A DNA stretch of 64,000 bases from Catalimonadaceae bacterium JC749 (GTDB taxonomy: Bacteria; Bacteroidota; Bacteroidia; Cytophagales; Cyclobacteriaceae), in assembly GCA_021730635.1 (NCBI GenBank), contig JAJNNC010000012.1, positions 124,001 through 188,000 on the forward strand, written 5' to 3'. The notes beneath the pieces were generated by a model. It did not search any database. It saw only the letters and a program-made list of their open reading frames with translations, and had not been told where the DNA came from. A program made the position numbers and the translations under genes. Shown piece by piece: positions 19,731-29,353 of the stretch; position 1 is the stretch's first letter; each line of letters starts with the position of its first letter.

Positions 19731-21968
19731 ATGCTACTGTACGAACCTCCTTTTCTGGAATCAGGGAATCTGACCATCTTCCGGGATGACAAAGATGCCG
19801 AAGCCTTTTACTATGCGGTGATCCAACCTTCCATCCTCACAGGCCCACAAGGACCTTCTGTGTCGGGATATGCCATTCTACCGGAAACCGGCCTGACCGA
19901 AACGGTGGATAACGTCATGGACGCCAGCTTGAGCCTGGAAGTAGGCCTGCAGGTATCGGAAGAACAGCTCGAATTGGCCAAACAACATGTGAAGGAACAG
20001 TGGGGAAAAAAGGTCAAACGCTTTACGCCTGTCCCTATTTCCGATGGCAAAGTATACATGATCATTGCCGCAGCGGGTGAAGAACCGGACCCGGAAGAAT
20101 GGTATGTGACCTCCGGGGTGTCTCCTTCCATCTTTGGTAATAACCGGGCTGCCCTGGTGGCAAAAGCCAGTGGTGAGGAAGGCAAGCGCATGATAGCGGC
20201 ACTGGATGGTGATGTGATTGCCGGACAGGTGTATTATGAATTGCAGATGCTGGGCATCGCGCCTACCTTTCACGCTCGCATGCATGTGGAATGGAGCCGG
20301 GTCTACCGGCATTTTGAGGAATTCAAATCCAAGAACTATGTCTTCTACAAAGATGAGATCAGCCGTACTATCGATGAGCTGGAAGAGAGTAGCCTGATAC
20401 AGATGGAGATCGAGGAACTGGATCCTGATGTAAAAGATATTGCCTCCAAATCGCTGCTCAATGAGTTGAAAACACAGGTAGTCAACCGTCTCTTTCAGCC
20501 GGCGGTGCCGCCTTTGAGTGCCAGTAAGAATCTGGAAAGCCGTATCGCCAGTGGGATCAGCCGGGTACTTTCTTCTATTATTCCCGGCTCTCACTACATC
20601 ATACGAGACCTGCAGGAGCATCAGTTGAGTACCACGACCATTGATCTGAAAGAACGTAAAGTCAAAAAATATCCTTTCTATCCCCAGGCTTTGTTATCCA
20701 CCATGATCCAACAGGTAGGCGGCATGGAAGGGCGGTTGAAGTGGCTGAAACTGGACAACCTGGACTTCCGGACGGAAACAGTACATGTCAGCCTGTCGGC
20801 CGATGCTTTTACCGTTCCTAACCTACGGTCGGTACAGCTGGACTGCCGGGTAGTGGATGAAACGCATCAAAAGATAGAAAAAGAACAGATGTTTGTCTTT
20901 GACAAGGCGGAGAACCTTTCCGGACAATTTACTTATATCCGGCAAAGTGATGCGAACTATCATTATGAGTATCATGCGACACTCTACCTGGATAATACCT
21001 CTACGATTTTGCCTCCTAAGCTGGAGAGCGGGTGGCAGACGAGCCTCCAGGCGTTTGTCTACTTTAACCCGAGTGAATATTTTGAGAACACAGAGCTTAG
21101 AATTGATCTGGATGACGCTGATATTTTTAACTACGCACATCTGGTAGAAGGGACTATTACCGTCAGGGAAAGAGAAACGCAACATGTCTTACTGATGCAC
21201 AGCTTTACCTGGAATGCTACAGCACATGAAAAAGAGAGTTTTTCCCTGCTCCTCACACAGTCGATACCTGTACAGTTTGACCTGCAACTAAAATATTATT
21301 TAGCAGGAATGAAAGAATACGTGATAGAATTCCCGGACCTGCAGGATATCAACTTCTTTATCCCGAATCCTTTTGAGAATAAATGGTCGGTAGAAATGAT
21401 TTCCATGGCCGACTGGCAAACGACTGAGAAGATAGTCGCTGAGATACGGGTATGGGAAGAAGCGCGTCAGGATTTTCTGCTCGATAAATTTGATTTTACC
21501 GCTGATCAGCCTCAACAGGTATTTAGTACCGTAACCAGCCTGGAAACACCCCGGGAAGAATTGGAAATGCGGCTGACAGTGATCAAAAAGGATGCGATAG
21601 TGCTACGGGGAGCCTGGAAGAAGTATTTGGGACCCGTGCTGGTCGTCAAAGATCAGGTGATCCAGGAAAGAACCGTTCAGGCCATGCTGGTAGGGGCTCC
21701 CGACTTCCAGGCCAAAGATATCAAAAAGATAACCATTGCCTTTGTCTATGACGATTTGATCAATGGCATCCATATAGAATCTGATAAACTTCCTTTTGAG
21801 CAGGTCGGCGATAAGCAAACCTTTACACATCCTATGCCTGATTTTACAGCCATTGAGTACCAGTACCGGGTGGAGGCCAGCAACTGGCGTGGCGACCGCT
21901 ACAAGACCGAATGGATCACAGCCCATCAGGAAGCATTGGACATTGTTTTACCCGAAACTATCTGGTGA
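19731..21968 (+). CDS. Large paralog 5
   Basis: A 745-residue protein without signal peptide. Conserved blocks: TIFRDDKDAEAFYY at residues 15-28, the SPSIFGNNRAALV block near 130, VYYELQMLGIAP near 165, a HVEWSRVYRHFEEF block near 183 and LEESSLIQMEIEEL near 215. The WSRVYRHFEEF block is the clearest version of a motif that is weaker in its neighbours. The C-terminal half has three or more sandwich-like repeats. It starts seven bases after paralog 4 and ends one base before the ATG of paralog 6, so co-translation is likely. Confidence 0.85.
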   Translation: MLLYEPPFLESGNLTIFRDDKDAEAFYYAVIQPSILTGPQGPSVSGYAILPETGLTETVDNVMDASLSLEVGLQVSEEQLELAKQHVKEQWGKKVKRFTPVPISDGKVYMIIAAAGEEPDPEEWYVTSGVSPSIFGNNRAALVAKASGEEGKRMIAALDGDVIAGQVYYELQMLGIAPTFHARMHVEWSRVYRHFEEFKSKNYVFYKDEISRTIDELEESSLIQMEIEELDPDVKDIASKSLLNELKTQVVNRLFQPAVPPLSASKNLESRIASGISRVLSSIIPGSHYIIRDLQEHQLSTTTIDLKERKVKKYPFYPQALLSTMIQQVGGMEGRLKWLKLDNLDFRTETVHVSLSADAFTVPNLRSVQLDCRVVDETHQKIEKEQMFVFDKAENLSGQFTYIRQSDANYHYEYHATLYLDNTSTILPPKLESGWQTSLQAFVYFNPSEYFENTELRIDLDDADIFNYAHLVEGTITVRERETQHVLLMHSFTWNATAHEKESFSLLLTQSIPVQFDLQLKYYLAGMKEYVIEFPDLQDINFFIPNPFENKWSVEMISMADWQTTEKIVAEIRVWEEARQDFLLDKFDFTADQPQQVFSTVTSLETPREELEMRLTVIKKDAIVLRGAWKKYLGPVLVVKDQVIQERTVQAMLVGAPDFQAKDIKKITIAFVYDDLINGIHIESDKLPFEQVGDKQTFTHPMPDFTAIEYQYRVEASNWRGDRYKTEWITAHQEALDIVLPETIW

Positions 21969-21969
21969 T

Positions 21970-24285
21970 ATGTTAGACTTAGCACGCCCTTTGGGCATCC
22001 ATGAGGATCTGGTATTTTATGGCGATCATGAGCAGCCGGATCTGGTATACTATCTTCCCAATGAAGTGTCTCTGGCCCCTGTCACCGGTGAGGGTACTCA
22101 AGGTACTGACAGGACCTATGAGCTTTTTCTTCAGATTTTTAAAGAAGGTACGGCGGTCATAGGTGATACAGCAGCCCTGGAGAAGCTAACGGGTGCGATC
22201 ATGTCTTTGGGCGTACAGTGTACGGTCAGACCGGAACGATTGGCAAAAGCCTTGGAAGCCTTGAAGAATGAATATCAGTTGAGTGATCAACTAATGGCTG
22301 CCCCTCCTGTGTGGGAAGATGGAAAAATAGACCTGATCGTGCTGGATTCTACCACCCAGGACGACAATACCACCGGAGAGGAGGCTTTTGTGGAAAGCAT
22401 TATCGGTTCGAAGAAGCCTTCTCTTAATACAGGTGATCTGAAAGCTATTTTTAATGTCAGGCTTGACCGGGAAGGGGCCGCTTTGGTCTCAGCTTCCTTA
22501 CAGGGCAACCGCAGTCATGTGGCAGGGGTATTATACGAGCTGAAATTCAATGCGCTTCGGCCTGCCCTGGATTTGCGTATCCACGCCGATCTGGACCGTT
22601 GTCATGATAAAGTAGCCCATATTCTTTCAGCCAATGTAGGCGTCACCTATGGCGGTGTGACGATTTCCGTAGGCGCTGAATTGGAATTCATCAAGCAGAA
22701 ACTGGTGGAAGACGGTGACATAAAGGTAGAAGTATTGTCGCAGGTAAGCGATCCGGAAATGCAGAAGCTGATCCACGAAACGGTAGAGGAATTCAAAGAT
22801 AAGGTCGTACAGGAACTGTTTCGTCCGATCATCAATCCGGGCGACTTGCCTGATATCAACCTGGGTATGCAGATGCCTCAGATCAGTGTGGGCTATCAGT
22901 TTAAGAAAGAAAAGTTTACCCATAAAAAAGTCATTGACATTGATTACCGGGAGCGGTCTATCAGTGTCAGGCTACACAACCCCCAGGCACACCTGTGGTT
23001 GTTGGGAGCTCAAATCAAGCAGCAGTGGGATCTCTACACACAGACAGTCGATTTCAGTGATCTCTGGAGAGAAAATGTACTTCGCATTTCTTTGCTGCAT
23101 AACTTTGCCGCTGAAAATAATGACCTGCTTTCCGCAGAAGTGCTGATCTGGCGGAAAGAGGCCGGAAAAACGGAGACGGCTGATTCTCAAGAATTTCAGA
23201 TTCCTGTCAACACAGAAGCCCTGGCCAGTTTCACCTTTACCAAAAATACACAGGAGATGAAAACCATCACCTGGACAACGGATGCCGAGGAGGCAGTGGG
23301 GTATTTCTATCAGGTCAGATTTATTTATGCACAGACCGTTCCCAATCTCAGCACACCAGTAGAAATTCTAAGTCCGGTCATCAGCAGTCAGTCACAGGAT
23401 CTGATCATTATTCCGGAAGCTTTGATTCCCAGCAAACGATTAGAAGTAAAGACGGGGCATCTGAACTGGCAGGCGGTGGCAGGTGTAAATCTTGTTATCA
23501 GAGCCCTTGATGAAGAAGGAACACTGGTAGACCAGGAAATCATCGGCCTGAAAGAGGATCATCCCGTAGATGTGTGGACCATTCGCAGTGATCTAAAACT
23601 GACCCTGGAAGGTGAGCGGCAGTATCATTTCTCTGATGGGCGTCCTGACTTAAAAGTTCCTCCTGTCACTTTGCTGGACAACGAATGGGTTATCAATGAT
23701 CCCTTTGCGGCAGCTTCTGCCCACACGCTCATCCCGGTGGTGGTTGGGGCCAGCGATCAGGTGAGAGAACTGATTTTGCATGTGGAGTACCAGCCTGACG
23801 GAGTAGCCTTTGATTATAAAAAAACTTTCAGAGCGCAGCCCCCTGGCTTTTCGCTGCCAGAGATTGCACTGCCTGTTTTACAGTCGGAAGACACGGTGCA
23901 TTGGGAAGCTATGATCATCACACAATCAGGGCAACTGCGTAACCTGGGGAGTGGCGAGAGTCGTGGCGGGCCGGTGATCATCGATCTGAATGAAGCTAAT
24001 TTCCGTACCCTACACATTCAGTGGCAGGGGCCTTCGCCCCAGATGGAAGACCTGGATTATATGCGGCTTGAATTCCAGGTGGCACGGCAAGAGGATGAAG
24101 GAGAAGCGTTGCAGGCCCTAGAATTTTCAGGCCCAGAAGTGCCGGCACCTGTCACATTGACCTTTCCCCTGCAGGGGCAGCTGATGATGAAAATTACCAA
24201 ACGGTATCTGAACGGGCAAAAAGAAAAAGGGTTTTGGCAGCATGTTCAACAGGAAAGCCTGACAGTCCGGGCATCTGCCATTTAA
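21970..24285 (+). CDS. Large paralog 6
   Basis: A 771-residue protein. The frame is open upstream inside the previous gene, but the ATG at 21970, one base after the previous stop, gives an N-terminus that matches the paralogs (LVFYGDHEQPDLVYYLP at residues 14-30). Further shared blocks: KPSLNTGDLKAIF near 136, LYELKFNALRPALDLRIHADL near 180, LVEDGDIKVEV near 235, then LFRP and a YQFKKEKFTHKKV block also found in paralog 1. The C-terminal half carries sandwich-like repeats. It has no signal peptide. Function unknown. Confidence 0.85.
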   Translation: MLDLARPLGIHEDLVFYGDHEQPDLVYYLPNEVSLAPVTGEGTQGTDRTYELFLQIFKEGTAVIGDTAALEKLTGAIMSLGVQCTVRPERLAKALEALKNEYQLSDQLMAAPPVWEDGKIDLIVLDSTTQDDNTTGEEAFVESIIGSKKPSLNTGDLKAIFNVRLDREGAALVSASLQGNRSHVAGVLYELKFNALRPALDLRIHADLDRCHDKVAHILSANVGVTYGGVTISVGAELEFIKQKLVEDGDIKVEVLSQVSDPEMQKLIHETVEEFKDKVVQELFRPIINPGDLPDINLGMQMPQISVGYQFKKEKFTHKKVIDIDYRERSISVRLHNPQAHLWLLGAQIKQQWDLYTQTVDFSDLWRENVLRISLLHNFAAENNDLLSAEVLIWRKEAGKTETADSQEFQIPVNTEALASFTFTKNTQEMKTITWTTDAEEAVGYFYQVRFIYAQTVPNLSTPVEILSPVISSQSQDLIIIPEALIPSKRLEVKTGHLNWQAVAGVNLVIRALDEEGTLVDQEIIGLKEDHPVDVWTIRSDLKLTLEGERQYHFSDGRPDLKVPPVTLLDNEWVINDPFAAASAHTLIPVVVGASDQVRELILHVEYQPDGVAFDYKKTFRAQPPGFSLPEIALPVLQSEDTVHWEAMIITQSGQLRNLGSGESRGGPVIIDLNEANFRTLHIQWQGPSPQMEDLDYMRLEFQVARQEDEGEALQALEFSGPEVPAPVTLTFPLQGQLMMKITKRYLNGQKEKGFWQHVQQESLTVRASAI

Positions 24286-24296
24286 AATTTAATACT

Positions 24297-25397
24297 ATGA
24301 GAACGTATGTACTGCTGGTGGCTGGCTATGAGTATAAAAATGGGGATACCAACCTTGCCACGTTTTGCGAACGCCGGGCACAATATCTGTTGGAGGTCCA
24401 TCCTGCCTGGAGAAATGATCCGGATTTGGCTTTTGTCCTTTTTGATGTGAAGTCAGGCGTAATCCGCCGGGGCAGTGTTGCCAACGGGGCCATGCATTGG
24501 CAAACGGAAAACGACAGCTTTACTGCGCTCAGCCGGACTACCCATTATGAAGGAAGTCATTTTAAGCAACAGGAAACCCGCGTCATGTCTATCACCGATG
24601 TATACCGTTATGTGACAGAGATCGGTAGCCGGGAAGGGCCTGCCATCGCAGAGCTGAGCATCCTGGGACATGGATGGATGGGAGGACCGGTATTGGTCAA
24701 CTCTTTTGAGAGAGAAGAATATAAAACAGGAGCACAACGCCGACTGCGTGACCCCTGGGAAAAGGATGGTCGTGTCAAAGACACCAACGAGGACAATATG
24801 GATGCTGCCACCTGGCGTCATTTTATCCACGCCTTCAAACCGGATAGTCATATCTGGATCTGGGGATGTGCGGCCACCAGAATGTATAAAAGTGTGGTTG
24901 ATGCGGTAGTGTCTTCACGGGAATTCAGAAACAAAGCCTTTGGAAAGCATGCCGATACAGACACCTTTACGCTCTCTTTCAGCCAGTCGTTTGCCCAGGA
25001 ATATTTTCAGTATGATGCGCTCTTTTTCCAGCGGCAGCATACAGCTGGCCCGGTGACGGCCCTTTCTTTTCAGAGAACCCTGCGGGAGGTGAAAGACTAT
25101 CTGATCCGTGGGGTGTGTCATGCCTATTGTGGGGTGTTGGCATACAATTCCAGGCTCAAAGTGTATGGTGCTTGGCTGGGAACAGGTTCTGATTATGAAA
25201 GAAGACATACAGGCAATAGCAGGTTTCGCCACTTAGTCATGGAAATTCCCCGGCGGTCCGATGTCTACGGATACAGCTTTTCCGGTATCGTCAGTTTCTA
25301 TAAAACCTATCTCCGGATAGCAGAAGATCCGGAAGGAAGAGGATATGCTTTTTTTGATCCTGCTGTCATTGAGCAGTGGAAAGGGAATGCTTCTTAA
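24297..25397 (+). CDS. Protein with caspase-like His/Cys pattern
   Basis: A 366-residue protein. The start at 24297 is chosen because an upstream in-frame ATG lies inside paralog 6 and this one follows an A-rich stretch after its stop. A hydrophobic strand ends in SILGHGWMGGPVL with His at residue 125, and a second strand ends in HIWIWGCAATR with Cys at 191. This spacing of strand-HG and strand-GC is the signature of clan CD peptidases such as caspases and gingipains. The segment between the two is Lys/Arg and acid rich. There is no signal peptide. Peptidase activity is an inference; a non-catalytic relative is possible. It is part of the paralog operon, 11 bases after the previous gene. Confidence 0.6.
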   Translation: MRTYVLLVAGYEYKNGDTNLATFCERRAQYLLEVHPAWRNDPDLAFVLFDVKSGVIRRGSVANGAMHWQTENDSFTALSRTTHYEGSHFKQQETRVMSITDVYRYVTEIGSREGPAIAELSILGHGWMGGPVLVNSFEREEYKTGAQRRLRDPWEKDGRVKDTNEDNMDAATWRHFIHAFKPDSHIWIWGCAATRMYKSVVDAVVSSREFRNKAFGKHADTDTFTLSFSQSFAQEYFQYDALFFQRQHTAGPVTALSFQRTLREVKDYLIRGVCHAYCGVLAYNSRLKVYGAWLGTGSDYERRHTGNSRFRHLVMEIPRRSDVYGYSFSGIVSFYKTYLRIAEDPEGRGYAFFDPAVIEQWKGNAS

Positions 25398-25425
25398 CCT
25401 ATGTTTAAACTTAACAACATAAGAG

Positions 25426-25746
25426 ATGGATCGTATCATCAAAACTTACACTTTGTTTTTACTGCCCGGTGTGCAGCGAGAAACTTTTGAAAATGCTGTC
25501 CGGGAGGTATTCTCTCAAATACCCCAGCAGCTGACCCGTGCCGGTAGTGTAGAGGGGTTAGGTCTGTATAAATCACAGGACCAGGCTCAACGGTATTTGC
25601 TGGAAATTACCTGGATCGGTTATAATGTGGGAGAAAGTATTTTTGAAGAAGTACTCACCTCAGTGATGCAGGCGCTTACCACTATGGCCGTTGCGATAGA
25701 TACCCATGCCTGGGAAACAGTAAGCACCCATGACTGGCGGCAATAG
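25426..25746 (+). CDS. Small protein of unknown function
   Basis: A 106-residue protein with the look of a small alpha/beta domain: an N-terminal strand (IIKTYTLFLLPG), a helix (FENAVREVFSQI), two middle strands (SVEGLGLYKS, YLLEITWIG) and a second helix (FEEVLTSVMQAL). No family is recognised. It follows the caspase-like gene by 28 bases and is the last gene of the block; the next gene is convergent. Confidence 0.65.
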   Translation: MDRIIKTYTLFLLPGVQRETFENAVREVFSQIPQQLTRAGSVEGLGLYKSQDQAQRYLLEITWIGYNVGESIFEEVLTSVMQALTTMAVAIDTHAWETVSTHDWRQ

Positions 25747-25802
25747 CTTAGGATTGTGGCCAGTAAAATAGACCTCCTTCCGCCTGCATGGATCCTCCGG
25801 AC

Positions 25803-26684
25803 TTAACTTGCCAGCAGGGACGCTTTGGGTGCTTTACGGAGCAGTTGAACAGCCAGGGCAAGCACCGCTTTGCTGTCCAGTTGCATCAAAGCCTGGCACC
25901 CTCCGTAATCACAGGCATACCGGTAGCCCCGTTGTTCGGAAAAATGGCAGCCCACGCAGGGTGTCACAGCCGAGCTGATGGGATAAATGTTGTCATCATG
26001 CCCAAAGACCACCTGCCCATGCGTAGGACCACAAATGGCAATGGTAGGTGTGCCAATGGTTCCCGCCAGATGGGCCGGGCCGGAGTCATTGCTGATGACC
26101 ACATCGGCCTGCCGGATCATGGCCGCTACCTGATTGATCGGAAAGCCATACCACCAATGGCAGGGCATAAAAGATACTTTCGCTTCTGTGGCGGCCATCG
26201 CTGCTACCGCATACCCTCTGTTTTTTAATTCGTTGGCCACATCAATATAATAAGCATCGGGCCACTTTCTGACCGTCCAGGCAGTATCGGGAAAAAGAAT
26301 AATCCTGGGTTTGCTATGGCTGGGATCTATCTTGTGCCATTCGCCTGTTGCCCATGCTGTATCTTCAGGCTTTTCGATGTACGGGGGACGCACAGGATTC
26401 AACTGTGGTACCCCCAATAGCTGACACCAACAGGCAAAACGGGTAGTGTAGGCCTGTCGCATGAGCTTGTATTCATAATGATGATAAAAGCTATCACCAC
26501 CCGGCCCCAAGGGACCTTGGCGGGTTGTCAACTGATCGGGATGAGCGCCCAGCAGGGAAGGGAGCAACAGGTGTGTTCCCGGATTCAGATGGATGGATAT
26601 GCCGGAGGCTTTTGCACTTTCTACAATCCAGCAGCCTAACACCACATCGCCTAATCCATTACCAGGAAAATAGAGGACTTTCAT
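25803..26684 (-). CDS. GT9 family glycosyltransferase
   Basis: A 293-residue heptosyltransferase-like protein. The N-terminus VLYFPGNGLGDVV is the glycine-rich loop of the family and SNDSGPAHLAGTIGTPTIAICGPT near residues 205-230 is the C-terminal nucleotide-sugar block. GT9 enzymes add heptose or related sugars to the LPS core from ADP-activated donors. A cluster of Cys (PCVGCHF, YACDYGGC) follows and is unusual in the family, though known in several Bacteroidota members. The gene is convergent with the large operon and is probably independent of it. Confidence 0.9.
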   Translation of the reverse strand: MKVLYFPGNGLGDVVLGCWIVESAKASGISIHLNPGTHLLLPSLLGAHPDQLTTRQGPLGPGGDSFYHHYEYKLMRQAYTTRFACWCQLLGVPQLNPVRPPYIEKPEDTAWATGEWHKIDPSHSKPRIILFPDTAWTVRKWPDAYYIDVANELKNRGYAVAAMAATEAKVSFMPCHWWYGFPINQVAAMIRQADVVISNDSGPAHLAGTIGTPTIAICGPTHGQVVFGHDDNIYPISSAVTPCVGCHFSEQRGYRYACDYGGCQALMQLDSKAVLALAVQLLRKAPKASLLAS

Positions 26685-26782
26685 CGTGTCTTTATTATAC
26701 TAGTACATCGCTATGGGGCTGATGTAACCTGAGTTTTTCCTAAAGTGTATACTTTCTTTAAAATTTTGAAGTTGTTCCTTGA

Positions 26783-26797
26783 TGCAACTATGTTGCA
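26783..26797. promoter_or_regulatory. Palindromic operator before TonB receptor
   Basis: The sequence TGCAACTATGTTGCA is a perfect 6-bp inverted repeat around three bases. A further CGCAACA half site lies at 26810-26816. A TATCTTCG -7-like element at 26804-26811 places the palindrome between the -33 and -7 boxes, the position of a repressor. The same core occurs twice before the partner lipoprotein gene at 29.4 kb. Confidence 0.75.
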
Positions 26798-26903
26798 TTT
26801 TATTATCTTCGCAACATAAACCCAAATTAGTTAAAGAGGTTAAGGTATTAGGTAGATAATATTACCAATCAATCAAGGATTACCGCCTATCCTGCCAGCG
26901 TAC

Positions 26904-29336
26904 ATGAGAAAACAAGTTATATTGATAGTATGGGTTGTATGGAGTTTGCCCATGATCGTACAGGCTCAGTGGAGTCAAAAAGCTAAGGCTGATTCATGTA
27001 ATTACCATTTTGAAGGTTTTGTGAGGGATATTGTGAGCAAACGGCCATTGCCATTTGCCACGGTGCAGATTCAGGGAACCACTCAGGGAACGGTAGCCGA
27101 TGAAAGTGGCTATTTTACTTTTACAGACTTATGTCTGAATGAGTTTGATGTGGTGGTGTCTAACGTCGGTTATAAACAGGCAGTCCATCATCATGACCCT
27201 CATCATAACATGCCTAATATTTATCTGGCGCCCGACAGCATTACATTGAAAAGTGTGACCATAGAAGGAGAAGCACAACCGGGTGACTTACGCTCCGGTA
27301 CAGTAGAAACTTTGTCAACACAAGAGCTGGAACAGAACCAGTCAGCCTCTTTGGGTGACCTGGCCAGTAATATCACAGGCGTATCCGTGCTGTCCACCGG
27401 GCAGAATGTGGTGAAGCCGGTGATTCATGGTTTGCACAGCAACAGAATTCTGATTATCAACAATGGCGTACGCCATGAATTTCAGAGCTGGGGTGCAGAA
27501 CACGCGCCCGAAATAGATGCTTCCTTGATAGACAACATCAGTGTAGTCAAAGGAGCGGCTACCGTTCGTTATGGTCCGGAAGCCTTAGGAGGGGTTTTGC
27601 TCATCAATCCTCCCAAACTGGAATTGCTCACCCAATGGCAGGGAGAAATAGGGGTGACCGGTCAGTCTAACGGACAGTCAGGAGAAAGCACCATTCAGTT
27701 GCAAAAAGGATACAGGCAGGTCGCTTTGCTGGGGCAGGCCTCTTATGTCTATCAGGGGGATCTGCGAGCGCCGGATTACGTGCTGACCAACACGGGGAAG
27801 CGGGAGTCAAGCATGGCCTTAGCAGGCAGGTATCACTGGAGAAAGCTGGATTTTACTGCCTTTTACAGTCATTTTGACCAGGAACTCGGTATTCTGCGTG
27901 GCTCGGTCACGGGAAACCTCAACGACCTGGTGGCGGCGATAGAAAGTGAGGAGCCTCCCCTGACAAAGCCTTTTTCCTACCAGATCAACAATCCCCGGCA
28001 AACGGTGCAGCATGATCTGTTAAAAGTAGAGGGACGTTGGAATGGTCATAATCAATCCGTAGAAGTACAGTATGCCTATCAGGTGAATCAACGCCAGGAG
28101 TATGATGTGCGGCGGGGTACGAACAACGACCTTCCTTCTATTGATCTGATCTTATCTACGCAATCCCTGGACGCCACCTGGAAACACCCTGACTTCTCAG
28201 GCTGGCAGGGTAGCGTAGGGGTACAGGGATTATACCAGGACAACAACAACCAGCCCGGTACTAATACCGTTCCTTTTGTGCCTAACTACAACAACACCCG
28301 TCTGGGTATCTATCTGATAGAAGGCCGGGCCTTTGGCGCCAACCGCCTGGAAGGAGGGCTTCGGTATGATTATCAGTTTTCTTCCATTCGAGGCCGGGAA
28401 CCCAACAATGATATTTACCGCAATGAACTTAGCTACCAGAATGTGACCGCTACCCTGGGGTTAATCCTGGAAATGAAACCTGGTCATCTCTTCAGAACCA
28501 ATATTGGTACGGCCTGGCGACCGCCCAACATCTCCGAACTCTATAGCTTTGGCAAACATCAGGCTTCTATAGAATACGGACTATGGCGTTATATGAGGCA
28601 GGAAGATCAGGGGATTGTTGTGGATGATATTTTGACAGAAGATGAAAAACCAGCCCCTTCTGAAATCGGTTTTAAGTGGATTGGTACCTATGAAATCACC
28701 ACCGATAAGCTGCAAAGCGATGTGACCGCCTATCTGAATTATATCAGAAACTATATTTATACCAAACCGGCAGGCATTACTCAGACGGTAAGAGGGGCTT
28801 TTCCCTATTTTATCTATGATCAGGATAATGCCGTGTTGGCCGGGGTAGATGCCAGTGTTCGCTGGATGCATACGGCGCGACTGAATTCTACAGTGAAGGG
28901 CAGTTTTTTATGGGCCAAAGAGGTAACCCATGGTTATAATTTTGTGGGCTTACCCCCTGCCAACCTTCAGTATCAATTCTGGCAGCAACTGCCTAAGTTC
29001 GCCTTTGTGGATGAATCCTACTGGAATATTTCGTTTAGCTATACCTTTCGGCAGTTTCAAACACCTAGGGTGATTCCGGTCAGTATGTTGCTTCAGGCTG
29101 AAGAGAATGACGAAAACCTGTTTGCCAATGATGAGGCTACTTTTGATATCATGTCGCCACCGTCGGGGTACGGACTGATCCATCTTGGCTGGTCGGGGCA
29201 GATCAACCATGTGCAACTGGGTGTACAGATAAAAAACCTGTTGAATACAGAGTATAGAAGCTATACTGATCGGTTGCGTTACTTTGCCGATGAAACAGAT
29301 AGAAACTTTATCGTTTCACTGAAATATTTATTCTGA
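26904..29336 (+). CDS. TonB-dependent receptor, probably metal uptake
   Basis: An 810-residue outer-membrane receptor. After a signal peptide (ending VQAQ near residue 22) there is a carboxypeptidase-regulatory-like domain (FEGFVRDIVSKRPLPFATVQI) and then a plug domain with the NGVRHEFQSWGAEHAPEID block, typical of the ZnuD-like branch of receptors. A HHHDPHH cluster at residues 95-101 suggests binding of a soft metal such as zinc, nickel or copper. The barrel ends in the expected aromatic LKYLF. An operator upstream is shared with the following lipoprotein gene. The metal specificity is inferred, not shown. Confidence 0.9.
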   Translation: MRKQVILIVWVVWSLPMIVQAQWSQKAKADSCNYHFEGFVRDIVSKRPLPFATVQIQGTTQGTVADESGYFTFTDLCLNEFDVVVSNVGYKQAVHHHDPHHNMPNIYLAPDSITLKSVTIEGEAQPGDLRSGTVETLSTQELEQNQSASLGDLASNITGVSVLSTGQNVVKPVIHGLHSNRILIINNGVRHEFQSWGAEHAPEIDASLIDNISVVKGAATVRYGPEALGGVLLINPPKLELLTQWQGEIGVTGQSNGQSGESTIQLQKGYRQVALLGQASYVYQGDLRAPDYVLTNTGKRESSMALAGRYHWRKLDFTAFYSHFDQELGILRGSVTGNLNDLVAAIESEEPPLTKPFSYQINNPRQTVQHDLLKVEGRWNGHNQSVEVQYAYQVNQRQEYDVRRGTNNDLPSIDLILSTQSLDATWKHPDFSGWQGSVGVQGLYQDNNNQPGTNTVPFVPNYNNTRLGIYLIEGRAFGANRLEGGLRYDYQFSSIRGREPNNDIYRNELSYQNVTATLGLILEMKPGHLFRTNIGTAWRPPNISELYSFGKHQASIEYGLWRYMRQEDQGIVVDDILTEDEKPAPSEIGFKWIGTYEITTDKLQSDVTAYLNYIRNYIYTKPAGITQTVRGAFPYFIYDQDNAVLAGVDASVRWMHTARLNSTVKGSFLWAKEVTHGYNFVGLPPANLQYQFWQQLPKFAFVDESYWNISFSYTFRQFQTPRVIPVSMLLQAEENDENLFANDEATFDIMSPPSGYGLIHLGWSGQINHVQLGVQIKNLLNTEYRSYTDRLRYFADETDRNFIVSLKYLF

Positions 29337-29353
29337 ATTTCTCAGAATTCTAC

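Noticed and set aside
8890-25746. Extracellular contractile injection or type VI system
   Set aside because: No sheath, tube, baseplate spike (VgrG), ATPase or lysozyme-like genes are seen; only the wall-binding protein would fit.
25788-26228. 146-codon plus-strand frame
   Set aside because: It is the complement of the GT9 glycosyltransferase gene, which has clear family motifs.
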